A stretch of DNA of 64,000 nt from BOG-908 sp963751795 (GCA_963751795.1 CAVVVI010000003.1:324309-388308), one strand, 5' to 3'; counted from the stretch's first letter, positions 15,796-25,152 are shown. Numbers and translations are program-made. The notes: a model not told the origin generated them from the sequence alone.

Positions 15796-15824
15796 TTGAC
15801 ACCCCAAGCCCCCCCCGGTAATCA
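15796..15824 (+). promoter_or_regulatory. Candidate sigma70 promoter for rpsL operon
   Basis: TTGACA at 15796-15801, a 17-base spacer rich in C, then TAATCA at 15819-15824, 203 bases before rpsL. The -35 is perfect, the spacing ideal and the -10 fair. It would give rpsL-rpsG-tuf a leader of about 195 bases. Confidence 0.5.
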
Positions 15825-16026
15825 CCCGCCTCTCGGCCGAACCGGTTGGTCCGGCCCACGATTGCAGGCACCAGAGCACACGGCGCCGCCACCCTTCGGG
15901 TTGGCCTAGGCCGCGGGCGACGATCTGGACCCGTGCGGGTGGGGCATCCCATCCTGGCGCGGGCGTCTCGTTTGCAGTGGCGGGCAGAACCACACGGCCA
16001 GGCACGAACAGTAGGAACGAGGGCGT

Positions 16027-16398
16027 ATGCCGACGATTAACCAGTTGATTGCGCAGGGACGTGAGCCGGCTGCCAAGCGGAACAAGGTGCCGGCGCTCGA
16101 AGGCTGCCCGCAGAAGCGCGGCGTCTGCACGCGCGTCTACACCACCACTCCGAAGAAGCCGAACTCCGCGCTGCGTAAGGTCGCCAAGGTGCGCCTGACC
16201 AACGGGTTCGAGGTGGTGAGCTACATCCCCGGCGAGGGCCACAACCTGCAGGAGCACAGCGTGGTGCTGATCCGCGGCGGCCGCGTGAAGGACCTGCCCG
16301 GCGTGCGCTACCACATCCTGCGCGGCGTGCTCGATACGCAGGGCCTTCCCAAGCGCCGCAAGCGCCGCTCGCTCTACGGCGCCAAGCGGCCGAAGTAA
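16027..16398 (+). CDS. rpsL: 30S ribosomal protein S12
   Basis: A 123-residue S12, which monitors codon-anticodon pairing at the decoding site. It begins MPTINQLIAQGREPAAKRNK. The two loops where streptomycin-resistance changes occur are TTPKKPNSALRKVAK (Lys43) and GRVKDLPGVRYH (Lys88). Both lysines are unchanged, so the rpsL genotype is the sensitive form. First gene of the str operon; rpsG follows after 13 bases. Confidence 0.98.
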   Translation: MPTINQLIAQGREPAAKRNKVPALEGCPQKRGVCTRVYTTTPKKPNSALRKVAKVRLTNGFEVVSYIPGEGHNLQEHSVVLIRGGRVKDLPGVRYHILRGVLDTQGLPKRRKRRSLYGAKRPK

Positions 16399-16411
16399 GG
16401 AGACAGATCGG

Positions 16412-16888
16412 ATGAGCCGCCGCCGCCGCGCCACCAAGCGCGAAATCCTGCCCGATCCGAAGTTCGGGGACGTCGTCATCACGCGTTTCATGAATGCGCT
16501 GATGTATGACGGCAAGAAGTCCGCCGCCGAGACGATCGTCTATGGCGCGCTGGACGTGATGAAGAAGCGTGGCGGCAACGCGGCCGATCCGGTCCGCATG
16601 TTCCACGAAGCGCTGGACAACGTGAAGCCGGCCGTCGAAGTCCGCTCGCGCCGGGTCGGCGGCGCCACCTACCAGGTGCCGGTCGAGGTTCGCACCGAGC
16701 GCCGCCAGGCGCTGGCCATCCGCTGGCTGATCGACGCCGCCCGCAAGCGCGGCGAGCACACCATGGAAGACCGCCTGTCGAACGAGCTGTTCGACGCGGT
16801 CAACAACCGCGGCTCGGCGGTGAAGAAGCGTGAAGACACGCACCGCATGGCCGAAGCCAACAAGGCGTTCAGCCACTACCGCTGGTAA
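16412..16888 (+). CDS. rpsG: 30S ribosomal protein S7
   Basis: A 158-residue S7, a primary 16S rRNA binder that nucleates the small-subunit head and lines the E site. It begins MSRRRRATKREILPDPKFGD; VEVRSRRVGGATYQVPVEVR is the conserved beta-hairpin region and SHYRW the C-terminus. In many bacteria fusA comes next; here the tuf start lies only 54 bases after the S7 stop, with no trace of EF-G. Confidence 0.98.
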   Translation: MSRRRRATKREILPDPKFGDVVITRFMNALMYDGKKSAAETIVYGALDVMKKRGGNAADPVRMFHEALDNVKPAVEVRSRRVGGATYQVPVEVRTERRQALAIRWLIDAARKRGEHTMEDRLSNELFDAVNNRGSAVKKREDTHRMAEANKAFSHYRW

Positions 16889-16942
16889 CCGACCTTCCGA
16901 CAAGACTTGGCACAAGCCCCTCGGGGCGCTGGAGAGACGACG

Positions 16943-18130
<1,188 letters not shown>

Positions 18131-18138
18131 GAGAGAAA

Positions 18139-18262
18139 GCAGTCCTTTTTTGCAAAAAAGGACCAAAAAACTTTTGCTCCCTGTCGGGTGTCAATCCACC
18201 CGGCGCGCGACAGCGGAGCAAAAGTCTTTTGCTTCTTTTCTTCAGAAAAGAAGGCCTTGCCT
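18139..18262. repeat. AT-rich inverted-repeat element, copy B (tuf/rpsJ gap, inverted)
   Basis: Parts in order: hairpin GTCC-T6-GC-A6-GGAC (18142-18163); arm CAAAAAACTTTTG (18164-18176); a spacer with CTGTCG and CGACAG inverted repeats; arm CAAAAGTCTTTTG (18219-18231); and hairpin CTTCTTTTC-TTCA-GAAAAGAAG (18232-18253), then GCCTTGCC. The GTCC-type hairpin is on the left and the CTTC-type on the right, so this copy is inverted relative to copies A and C. It fills most of the 155-base gap between tuf and rpsJ. Confidence 0.85.
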
Positions 18263-18285
18263 CCGAAAGCTGACAGAAGAGTACC

Positions 18286-18594
18286 ATGGATAACCAGAAC
18301 ATCCGCATCCGCCTCAAGGCGTACGATCACCGCGTGCTGGACAACAGCACGAAGGAGATCGTCAACACGGCGAAGCGTACGGGTGCCCGGGTGCGCGGTC
18401 CTATCCCGCTGCCCACGCATATCGAGCGTTTCACCGTGAACCGCTCGCCGCATGTGGACAAGAAGAGCCGCGAGCAGTTCGAGATCCGGACCCATCGCCG
18501 GCTGCTGGATATCGTCGAGCCGACGCCGCAGACCGTGGACGCGCTGATGAAGCTCGATCTGGCGGCCGGTGTGGATGTCGAAATCAAGATCTAA
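18286..18594 (+). CDS. rpsJ: 30S ribosomal protein S10
   Basis: A 102-residue S10 (NusE), which also joins NusB in antitermination. It begins MDNQNIRIRLKAYDHRVLDN; the loop PLPTHIERFTVNRSPHVDKK is diagnostic and EIRTHRRLLDIV follows. First gene of the S10 block and the first after the copy B repeat. In E. coli the S10 leader is controlled by L4; here the leader would include the AT-rich element. Confidence 0.98.
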   Translation: MDNQNIRIRLKAYDHRVLDNSTKEIVNTAKRTGARVRGPIPLPTHIERFTVNRSPHVDKKSREQFEIRTHRRLLDIVEPTPQTVDALMKLDLAAGVDVEIKI

Positions 18595-18643
18595 CCGGAC
18601 GCAGACGGCGAGCTGCGACGCAAGGGATCGGTAAGAGGCGAAG

Positions 18644-19318
18644 ATGCGCACGGGTTTGATTACACGCAAGCTGGGCATGACCCGGCTGTTCAAGGACGAT
18701 GGGAGCCACGTGCCCGTCACCGTCCTCCACCTCGACGAGGTCGCAGTGGTTGACGTGCGCACGCCGGAGCGGGACGGCTACTCGGCCCTGCAGCTCGGCA
18801 CGTCGATCGCCAAGGTGAAGAACGTCAGCAAGGCCAATCGCGGCCACTACGCCCGCGTCAAGGTCGAGCCGCGCCGCAAGCTGGTGGAATTCCGCTGCGC
18901 CGCCGATGCGGTGGTCGAGCCGGGATCGGTCATCACGGCAGCGCATTTCGTGCCCGGCCAGAAGGTCGATGTCACCGGCACCACCAAGGGCAAGGGCTTT
19001 GCCGGTGCGATGAAGCGCTGGAACTTCCGCGGCCTCGAAGCCTCGCACGGCGTCTCCGTCAGCCACCGTTCGCACGGTTCCACCGGCAACCGGCAGGATC
19101 CCGGCAAGACGTTCAAGAACAAGAAGATGGCCGGCCATCTCGGCCAGGAGCGCGTGACCACGCAGAACTTGGTCATCGCCCATGTCGATGCGGCGCGCGG
19201 CCTGATCATGGTCCACGGCGCCATCCCGGGTGCCAAGGGCGACTTCGTCCTGGTGCGCGATGCCGTCAAGCGTGCGCGCCATGCCGACGCGCCCTATCCC
19301 GCCGCGCTGGCCGGCTGA
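18644..19318 (+). CDS. rplC: 50S ribosomal protein L3
   Basis: A 224-residue L3, an early assembly protein reaching the peptidyl transferase centre. It begins MRTGLITRKLGMTRLF. Conserved parts are VDVTGTTKGKGFAGAMKRW (about residues 107-125) and KMAGHLGQERVTTQNL, with the glutamine that is methylated in E. coli. 49 bases after rpsJ, 10 bases before rplD. Confidence 0.98.
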   Translation: MRTGLITRKLGMTRLFKDDGSHVPVTVLHLDEVAVVDVRTPERDGYSALQLGTSIAKVKNVSKANRGHYARVKVEPRRKLVEFRCAADAVVEPGSVITAAHFVPGQKVDVTGTTKGKGFAGAMKRWNFRGLEASHGVSVSHRSHGSTGNRQDPGKTFKNKKMAGHLGQERVTTQNLVIAHVDAARGLIMVHGAIPGAKGDFVLVRDAVKRARHADAPYPAALAG

Positions 19319-19328
19319 GGACCCGACG

Positions 19329-19943
19329 ATGAAGATCGATATCAGGACACTGGACAATGGCAGCGCCGGCGAGGCCGAGCTCCCCGACGCTATCTTCGCC
19401 GCTCAGCCACGGGCCGACATCATGGCGCGCGTGGTGCACTGGCAGCTGGCCCGTCGCCGCTCCGGCAACCACAAGGTGAAGGGCATGGGCGAAGTGTCCG
19501 GCACCACCAAGAAGCCCTACAAGCAGAAGGGCACCGGCAACGCCCGTCAGGGCAGCCTGCGCTCGCCGCAGTTCCGCACCGGTGGCGTGGTGCACGGCCC
19601 GGTCGTTCGCGACCACGGCTACGACCTGCCCAAAAAGGTGCGCCGCCTCGGCCTGATCAGCGCGCTGTCGCAGAAGCAGGCGGAAGGCAAGCTGATCGTC
19701 ATCGATGCCGCCACCTCCTCGGTAAAAACCAAGGAATTGGCCGCCAAGCTGAAGGTGCTCGGCTGGACCAGCACGCTGATCATCGATCACGCGGTCGAGC
19801 CGAACTTCCTGCGCGCCAGCGCCAACATCCACCGTGTCGACGTGCTGCCCACCATCGGCGCCAACGTCTACGACATCCTGCAGCACGACCTGCTGGTGCT
19901 GACCACCGCCGCCATCGACGGTCTGAGGGAGCGCCTGGCATGA
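19329..19943 (+). CDS. rplD: 50S ribosomal protein L4
   Basis: A 204-residue L4, which lines the exit tunnel and in some bacteria regulates the S10 operon. The extended tunnel loop KKPYKQKGTGNARQGSLRSP is the key signature. ATG 19329 gives MKIDIRTLDNGSAGEAELPD; the open frame extends upstream into rplC without homology-like sequence. The stop overlaps the rplW ATG (ATGA). Confidence 0.97.
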   Translation: MKIDIRTLDNGSAGEAELPDAIFAAQPRADIMARVVHWQLARRRSGNHKVKGMGEVSGTTKKPYKQKGTGNARQGSLRSPQFRTGGVVHGPVVRDHGYDLPKKVRRLGLISALSQKQAEGKLIVIDAATSSVKTKELAAKLKVLGWTSTLIIDHAVEPNFLRASANIHRVDVLPTIGANVYDILQHDLLVLTTAAIDGLRERLA

Positions 19944-20275
19944 CCGTGATCGCCAACGTTCGCCGCAAGGCGGAGAACCTCTCGCGCGAGGCGATGTACC
20001 AGATCATCCGCGCGCCGGTGATCACCGAGAAGGCGACGCTGCTGACCGAGCGCAACCAGATGGTGTTCCGAGTGGCCATCGACGCCACCAAGCCGGAAAT
20101 CAAGAAGTCCATCGAGACGCTGTTCGGCGTCAAGGTGCTGGGCGTGAACACGCTGGTCCAGAAGGGCAAGACGAAGCGCTTCAAGGGACGCCCCGGCGTC
20201 CGCTCCGACGTGAAAAAGGCTTACGTGCAACTGGCGGAAGGTCAATCGATCGACCTGACGACCGGGCTGGCGTGA
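19940..20275 (+). CDS. rplW: 50S ribosomal protein L23
   Basis: A 111-residue L23, docking site for trigger factor and SRP at the exit tunnel mouth. The core is YQIIRAPVITEKATLLTERN then KSIETLFGVKVLGVNTL. The overlapping ATG 19940 gives about 15 residues before the usual MYQIIRAPV start; an internal ATG at 19994 is a plausible alternative, but overlap with rplD favours the upstream one. Confidence 0.95.
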   Translation: MTVIANVRRKAENLSREAMYQIIRAPVITEKATLLTERNQMVFRVAIDATKPEIKKSIETLFGVKVLGVNTLVQKGKTKRFKGRPGVRSDVKKAYVQLAEGQSIDLTTGLA

Positions 20276-20286
20276 GGGTAGGATAG

Positions 20287-21117
20287 ATGGCACTCAAGCA
20301 ATTCAAGCCAGTAACGGCCAGCCTGCGCGGCACGGTGCTGATCGACCGCTCCGAGCTGTGGAAGGGCAAGCCCGTCAAGGGCCTGACCGAAGGCAAGAGC
20401 AAGACGGGCGGCCGTAACAACCATGGCCGCACCACCAGCTTCTTCCGCGGCGGCGGTCACAAGCAGACCTACCGCATCGTCGATTTCAAGCGCCGCAAGT
20501 TTGATGTGGCGGCCACGGTCGAGCGCCTGGAATACGACCCCAACCGCACCGCCTTCATCGCGCTGATCAAGTATGCCGATGGCGAGCTGGCCTACATCCT
20601 GGCGCCGCAGCGCCTGAAGGCCGGCGACAGCGTGGTGGCCGGCGCCAAGGTCGATATCAAGCCCGGCAACGCGATGCCGCTCGGCGCCATTCCGGTCGGC
20701 ACCATCATCCACAACGTGGAGATGAAGCAGGGCGCCGGCGGCAAGATGGCACGCGCGGCGGGCACCTACGCCCAGCTCGTTGGCAAGGATGCCGGCTACG
20801 CGCAGATCAAGCTGCAGTCCGGCGAGCTCCGCGTCGTCCGCGGCGAGTGCATGGCGACGGTCGGCGCGGTCTCGAACGCCGACAACATGAACCAGAGCTT
20901 CGGCAAGGCCGGCCGCGCCCGCTGGATGGGTCGCCGCCCGCATAACCGCGGCGTCGTCATGAACCCGATCGACCATCCGCATGGCGGCGGCGAAGGCCGC
21001 ACCTCGGGCGGCCGCCACCCGGTCACGCCGTGGGGCAAGCCGACCAAGGGTGCCAAGACGCGTGTGAACAAGCGGACGGACAAGATGATCATCCGCCGCG
21101 CGAACAAGGGCAAGTAA
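20287..21117 (+). CDS. rplB: 50S ribosomal protein L2
   Basis: A 276-residue L2, needed for subunit joining and close to the peptidyl transferase centre. It begins MALKQFKPVTASLRGTVLID. The functional histidine region NPIDHPHGGGEGRTSGGRHP lies near residues 222-241, and the tail KTRVNKRTDKMIIRR is usual. One base separates its stop from the rpsS ATG. Confidence 0.98.
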   Translation: MALKQFKPVTASLRGTVLIDRSELWKGKPVKGLTEGKSKTGGRNNHGRTTSFFRGGGHKQTYRIVDFKRRKFDVAATVERLEYDPNRTAFIALIKYADGELAYILAPQRLKAGDSVVAGAKVDIKPGNAMPLGAIPVGTIIHNVEMKQGAGGKMARAAGTYAQLVGKDAGYAQIKLQSGELRVVRGECMATVGAVSNADNMNQSFGKAGRARWMGRRPHNRGVVMNPIDHPHGGGEGRTSGGRHPVTPWGKPTKGAKTRVNKRTDKMIIRRANKGK

Positions 21118-21118
21118 G

Positions 21119-21397
21119 ATGGCACGTTCCGTCTGGAAGGGCCCGTTCGTGGACGGGTATATGCTGGGGAAGGCCGAAAAAGCGCGGGCCTCGGGCCGCA
21201 ACGAGATCATCAAGATCTGGTCGCGCCGCTCGACGATCCTGCCGCAATTCGTGGGCCTCACCTTCGGCGTCTATAACGGCCACAAATTCCTGCCCGTGCA
21301 GGTCAACGAGAACATGGTCGGCCACAAATTCGGCGAGTTCTCGCCGACGCGCACATTCACCGGCCATGCGGCCGACAAGAAGGCGAAGCGGGGATGA
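21119..21397 (+). CDS. rpsS: 30S ribosomal protein S19
   Basis: A 92-residue S19 of the small-subunit head, contacting S13 and the A-site finger. Signatures are MARSVWKGPFVDGYML, TWSRRSTILPQFVG-type sequence (here IWSRRSTILPQFVG) and HKFGEFSPTRTFTGHAADKK. Its stop overlaps the rplV start. Confidence 0.98.
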   Translation: MARSVWKGPFVDGYMLGKAEKARASGRNEIIKIWSRRSTILPQFVGLTFGVYNGHKFLPVQVNENMVGHKFGEFSPTRTFTGHAADKKAKRG

Positions 21398-21804
21398 GCA
21401 AGCCTAAGGCACCGCGGCCCGTCGCCGAGAACGAGGCGCAATGCGTGCTCAGCAACCTGCGCGTCAGCCCTGACAAGCTGAACCTGGTTGCCGGCCTGAT
21501 CCGCAACCAGCCGGCCGCCAAGGCAGTCGCCACGCTCACGTTCAGCAAGCGCCGCATCGCGCACGCCGTCCGCAAGGCGCTGGAGAGTGCGATCGCCAAC
21601 GCCGAGAACAACCACCAGCTCGACGTGGACCGGCTTGTCGTCACCCGCGCCGAAGTCGGCCGCTCCATCGTCATGCGCCGCTTCCACGCCCGCGGCCGCG
21701 GCCGTGCGGCGCGCATCGAGAAGTGGTTCAGCCATTTGAAGATCGTGGTGGCCGAGCGCGACATGAGCGCCGCACCGGCGATCACCGAGAAGAGGGCGGC
21801 CTGA
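21394..21804 (+). CDS. rplV: 50S ribosomal protein L22
   Basis: A 136-residue L22 whose long beta-hairpin narrows the exit tunnel and is a macrolide-resistance site. The globular part has NLRVSPDKLNLVAGLIRNQP; the hairpin region is RSIVMRRFHARGRGRAARIE. It has a short extra N-terminus (MSKPKAPRPVAEN). ATGA overlap with rpsC. Confidence 0.98.
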   Translation: MSKPKAPRPVAENEAQCVLSNLRVSPDKLNLVAGLIRNQPAAKAVATLTFSKRRIAHAVRKALESAIANAENNHQLDVDRLVVTRAEVGRSIVMRRFHARGRGRAARIEKWFSHLKIVVAERDMSAAPAITEKRAA

Positions 21805-22481
21805 TGGGTCACAAAGTCAATCCGATCGGGCTGCGGCTCGGCATCAACCGCACCTGGGATTCGCGCTGGTTCGCCGGCAGCGACTACGCCAAGTTGCTGC
21901 ACGACGACCTGAAGCTGCGCGCCCATCTGCGCAAGAAGCTGTCCGGCGCCGGCGTCAGCCGCGTGGTGATCGAACGCCCGGCCAAGAAGCCGCGCGTCAC
22001 GATCTATGCCGCCCGTCCCGGCGTGGTGATCGGCAAGAAGGGCAGCGACATCGAGGTGCTGCGCAAGGACCTCGCCAAGATGGCCAAGGCCGAGGTCTCG
22101 CTCAACATCGTCGAGATCCGCAAGCCCGAGATCGACGCGACCCTGGTGGCCGAGAACATCGCCCAGCAACTCGAGCGTCGCGTCGCCTTCCGCCGCGCCA
22201 TGAAGCGCGCCGTGCAGTCGGCCATGCGCCTCGGTGCCCAGGGCATCCGCATCAACTGCGCCGGCCGTCTCGGCGGCGCCGAGATCGCCCGCGTGGAATG
22301 GTATCGCGAAGGCCGGGTGCCGCTGCACACGCTGCGCGCCGACATCGATTACGGCGTCGCCACCGCCAAAACCACCTACGGCACGTGCGGCGTGAAGGTT
22401 TGGATCTTCAAGGGCGAGATCCTGGCCAACGACCCCACGGCGCAGGACCGCCGGGCCGCCGAACAGGCGCCGCAGCGCTAA
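21804..22481 (+). CDS. rpsC: 30S ribosomal protein S3
   Basis: A 225-residue S3, part of the mRNA entry channel and its helicase activity. It begins MGHKVNPIGLRLGINRTWDS. The KH domain motif RPGVVIGKKGSDIEVL (about residues 71-86) and the C-terminal domain INCAGRLGGAEIARVEWYRE are clear. ATG 21804 overlaps the rplV stop; the open frame starts earlier inside rplV. Confidence 0.98.
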   Translation: MGHKVNPIGLRLGINRTWDSRWFAGSDYAKLLHDDLKLRAHLRKKLSGAGVSRVVIERPAKKPRVTIYAARPGVVIGKKGSDIEVLRKDLAKMAKAEVSLNIVEIRKPEIDATLVAENIAQQLERRVAFRRAMKRAVQSAMRLGAQGIRINCAGRLGGAEIARVEWYREGRVPLHTLRADIDYGVATAKTTYGTCGVKVWIFKGEILANDPTAQDRRAAEQAPQR

Positions 22482-22493
22482 GGACGCACAGAC

Positions 22494-22910
22494 ATGCTTT
22501 CCCCCAAGCGGACCAAGTTCCGCAAGGCCCATAAGGGCCGCATCCACGGCCTCGCCAAAGGCGGCACCGCGCTGAATTTCGGCCAGTTCGGCCTGAAGGC
22601 GCTCGAGCCGGAACGCGTCACCGCGCGCCAGATCGAAGCCGCCCGCCGCGCCATCACGCGCGCCATGAAGCGCGCCGGCCGCGTGTGGATCCGCATCTTC
22701 CCCGATGTGCCGGTCTCGCTGAAGCCGGCCGAGGTCCGCATGGGCTCCGGCAAGGGCGCGCCCGAGTTCTGGGTGGCCCGCGTCAAGCCCGGCCGCGTCA
22801 TGTTCGAGATCGACGGCGTGCCGCCCGACGTGGCGCAGGCCGCCCTCACGCTCGGTGCCGCCAAGCTGCCGATCAAGACCAAGTTCGTCACCCGCCTGGG
22901 CGAGGGCTGA
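22494..22910 (+). CDS. rplP: 50S ribosomal protein L16
   Basis: A 138-residue L16, which positions A-site tRNA and completes late 50S assembly. It begins MLSPKRTKFRKAHKGRIHGL; RVWIRIFPDVPVSLKPAEVR and RMGSGKGAPEFWVARVKPG are diagnostic. It sits 12 bases after rpsC and 3 bases before rpmC. Confidence 0.98.
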   Translation: MLSPKRTKFRKAHKGRIHGLAKGGTALNFGQFGLKALEPERVTARQIEAARRAITRAMKRAGRVWIRIFPDVPVSLKPAEVRMGSGKGAPEFWVARVKPGRVMFEIDGVPPDVAQAALTLGAAKLPIKTKFVTRLGEG

Positions 22911-22913
22911 TCC

Positions 22914-23117
22914 ATGACCAAGCCAGCCGATATCCGCGCCAAGTCGCCCGACCAGCTGCAGGCCATGCTGCTCGATCTGCGGCGCGAGCAGTTCAACCTG
23001 CGCTTCCAGCGCGCGACCGGCCAGAACGAGGGCGCCGCCCGCGTCAAGATCGTGCGCCGCGACATCGCACGCGTCAAAACCATCCAGGCGGAACTCGCTT
23101 CCGCCGCCAAAGCCTGA
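22914..23117 (+). CDS. rpmC: 50S ribosomal protein L29
   Basis: A 67-residue two-helix protein beside L23 at the exit tunnel. Core: KSPDQLQAMLLDLRREQFNL then RFQRATGQNEGAARVKIVRR. The C-terminus is Ala-rich. Between rplP and rpsQ, as is standard. Confidence 0.97.
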   Translation: MTKPADIRAKSPDQLQAMLLDLRREQFNLRFQRATGQNEGAARVKIVRRDIARVKTIQAELASAAKA

Positions 23118-23132
23118 AAGGAGCCTTGACCG

Positions 23133-23477
23133 ATGCCAAGGCGTGTACTCACCGGGCGCGTGACCAGCGACAAGATGGACAAGACCGTGACGGTCCTCGT
23201 CGATCGCCGCATCATGCACCCGCTCTACAAGAAGTTCATCCGCCGCTCGAAGAAATACGCGGCGCATGACGAAGTGAATGCCTGCAAGACAGGCGACCAG
23301 GTGCGCATCGTCGAGTGCCCGCCCATCTCCAAGCGCAAGACCTGGACGGTGGTCGAGCGCAACGGCGCGCGGCTCGAAAGCGCGCCGGCCGATGCGCTCG
23401 CCTCGCTGGAAGCTCGCGCCCACAGCCATGCGGCCGCCGCCGCACCCGAGCCGGCCGCCGCCGACGCGACCGCATAA
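23133..23477 (+). CDS. rpsQ: 30S ribosomal protein S17 with Ala/Pro-rich tail
   Basis: A 114-residue S17, an early 16S rRNA binder with an OB fold. It begins MPRRVLTGRVTSDKMDKTVT; IMHPLYKKFIRRSKKYAAHD and RIVECPPISKRKTW follow. Most bacterial S17 proteins are 80-90 residues; this one has about 30 extra C-terminal residues, ending in low-complexity AAAPEPAAADATA, probably flexible on the ribosome surface. Confidence 0.97.
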   Translation: MPRRVLTGRVTSDKMDKTVTVLVDRRIMHPLYKKFIRRSKKYAAHDEVNACKTGDQVRIVECPPISKRKTWTVVERNGARLESAPADALASLEARAHSHAAAAAPEPAAADATA

Positions 23478-23489
23478 GGACAAGCAGTC

Positions 23490-23858
23490 ATGATCCACGC
23501 AGAATCCAACCTGGAGGTCGCCGACAATTCCGGCGCGCGCCGGGTGCAGTGCATCAAGGTGATCGGCGGCTCGAAGCGCAAATTCGCCTCCGTGGGCGAC
23601 GTCATCGTCGTCTCCGTCAAGGAAGCCATCCCGCGCGGCAAGGTGAAGAAGGGCGACGTGCACCAGGCCGTCATCGTGCGCACCAGCTTCCCGGTGCGCC
23701 GCGCCGATGGCAGTGCCATCCGCTTCGACACCAACGCCGCCGTGCTGATCAACAAGCAGCAGGAGCCGATCGGCACGCGCATCTTCGGCCCCGTCGTGCG
23801 CGAGCTGCGGGCCAAGAAGTTCATGAAGATCATCTCCCTGGCACCGGAGGTCCTCTAA
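23490..23858 (+). CDS. rplN: 50S ribosomal protein L14
   Basis: A 122-residue L14 at the subunit interface, contacting 16S helix 14 and the silencing factor RsfS. It begins MIHAESNLEVADNSGARRVQ; VKEAIPRGKVKKGDVHQAVI and GTRIFGPVVRELRAKKFMKI are conserved. rplX starts on the next base after its stop. Confidence 0.98.
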   Translation: MIHAESNLEVADNSGARRVQCIKVIGGSKRKFASVGDVIVVSVKEAIPRGKVKKGDVHQAVIVRTSFPVRRADGSAIRFDTNAAVLINKQQEPIGTRIFGPVVRELRAKKFMKIISLAPEVL

Positions 23859-24179
23859 ATGGCCGCCCGTATCCGCAAGGGTGACCGCGTCGAGGTCATC
23901 ACCGGCGCCGACCGCGGCAAGCGCGGCGAAGTGCTGCGCGTGATCCCCAAGGAGGACCGCGCCGTCGTCCAGGGTGTCAACATCGCCAAGCGCCACACCA
24001 AGGCGACCGGCATGGGCCAGCCCGGCGGCATCATTGAACGCGAGGCCACCATCCACCTCTCCAATATCATGCTGATCGACCCGAAGACCGACAAGCCGAC
24101 CCGCATCGGTTTCCGCGTCCTCGACAACGGCAGCAAGGCACGCGTCGCCCGGGCCACCGGCAACGTGATCGAAGGCTGA
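23859..24179 (+). CDS. rplX: 50S ribosomal protein L24
   Basis: A 106-residue L24, one of the two assembly initiators of the large subunit. KOW motif: RIRKGDRVEVITGADRGKRG (residues 4-23). Then VQGVNIAKRHTKATGMGQPG and the usual LSNIMLIDPKTDKPTRIGFR. Confidence 0.98.
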   Translation: MAARIRKGDRVEVITGADRGKRGEVLRVIPKEDRAVVQGVNIAKRHTKATGMGQPGGIIEREATIHLSNIMLIDPKTDKPTRIGFRVLDNGSKARVARATGNVIEG

Positions 24180-24183
24180 GATC

Positions 24184-24768
24184 ATGAGCGAGACCGCAGA
24201 AACCGCCACCCGCCAGGTGCCCCGCATGCAGGCGCGCTATGCCGAGACGGTGCGCCCAGCCCTGCAGAAGGAGTTCAGCTACAAGAACCCGATGCAGGTC
24301 CCGCGGCTGGAAAAGATCGTCATCAACATGGGCGTTGGCGAAGCCGCCGGCGACCAGAAGAAGCTCGACGCCGCCGTCGCCGACCTCACGCTGATCGCCG
24401 GCCAGCGCCCGGTCAAAACCGTCGCGAAGAAGGCCATCGCCGGCTTCAAGATCCGCGAAGGCCTGCCGATCGGCACCAAGGTCACGCTGCGCCGCGCCCG
24501 GATGTACGAGTTCCTCGACCGCCTGGTCACCATCGCTTTGCCGCGCGTCCGCGACTTCCGCGGCATCAGCGGCAAGGGCTTCGACGGCCGCGGCAACTTC
24601 GCCATGGGCCTGAAGGAACAGATCATCTTCCCCGAAATCGCCTACGACAAGGTCGATGCGGTTCGCGGCATGGACATCGTCATCGTCACCACCGCGAAAA
24701 CCGACGCCGAAGCCCGCGCGCTGCTCAAGGCGTTCGACCTGCCGTTCGTCACCCAGACCACCACCTGA
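24184..24768 (+). CDS. rplE: 50S ribosomal protein L5
   Basis: A 194-residue L5, which binds 5S rRNA and contacts the P-site tRNA. It carries about 13 extra N-terminal residues before MQARYAETVRPALQKEFSYK. PRLEKIVINMGVGEA, RVRDFRGISGKGFDGRGNF and the C-terminal GMDIVIVTTAKTDAEARALL are diagnostic. Confidence 0.98.
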   Translation: MSETAETATRQVPRMQARYAETVRPALQKEFSYKNPMQVPRLEKIVINMGVGEAAGDQKKLDAAVADLTLIAGQRPVKTVAKKAIAGFKIREGLPIGTKVTLRRARMYEFLDRLVTIALPRVRDFRGISGKGFDGRGNFAMGLKEQIIFPEIAYDKVDAVRGMDIVIVTTAKTDAEARALLKAFDLPFVTQTTT

Positions 24769-24846
24769 TCGCCACACGCCGCCCCATTTAACGCTTCAAG
24801 GAATACCCCCGGCGCAGGCCGGCAGGTTCCGGAGGACTCCACCGAG

Positions 24847-25152
24847 ATGGCTAAGACTTCCGCCGTCAACCGCAACATCAACCGCGAAGCGACCGTCAAG
24901 CGCGACCGCAGCAAGCGCAGCAAGCTCAAGGCCCAGATGATGGACCGCGACGCGCCGGTCGAGCAGCGTTTCGAGGCTTCGATGAAGCTGGCGCAACTGC
25001 CGCGCAACGGCAGCCGCACCCGCGTCCGCCTGCGCTGCGCGCTCACCGGCCGTTCGCGGTCCAACTACCGCAAGTTCAAGCTGTGCCGCATCGCGCTGCG
25101 AGACCTGGCCAGCTCGGGGCAGATCCCGGGCATGGTCAAGGCGAGCTGGTAA
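24847..25152 (+). CDS. rpsN: 30S ribosomal protein S14 (long, zinc-free type)
   Basis: A 101-residue S14 of the long form that lacks the CxxC zinc site of the short paralogue. Signatures: LPRNGSRTRVRLRCALTGRS then NYRKFKLCRIALRDLASSGQ and IPGMVKASW. It lies 78 bases after rplE, a larger gap than its neighbours, with GGAGG before the ATG. Confidence 0.98.
   Translation: MAKTSAVNRNINREATVKRDRSKRSKLKAQMMDRDAPVEQRFEASMKLAQLPRNGSRTRVRLRCALTGRSRSNYRKFKLCRIALRDLASSGQIPGMVKASW

Larger units (their letters stand above)
15334..16026. other. Intergenic region between rpoC and rpsL
   Basis: This 693-base gap marks the break between the rpoBC and str operons and holds no convincing gene. It contains a tandem ACAAGGCAAGGGGC (15344-15357 and 15364-15377), the long twin-palindrome element (15370-15751), two extra hairpins (15395-15414, stem CTGGGGCC; 15707-15726, stem CTAAGGAC) and a promoter-like pair near 15800. 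The stretch 15420-15700 looks lower in GC than its surroundings. fusA, often found in this cluster, is absent. Confidence 0.6.

Noticed and set aside
21357..24227. A 956-residue minus-strand open frame across rplV to rplX
   Set aside because: Same cause; it lies opposite eight firmly identified ribosomal protein genes.
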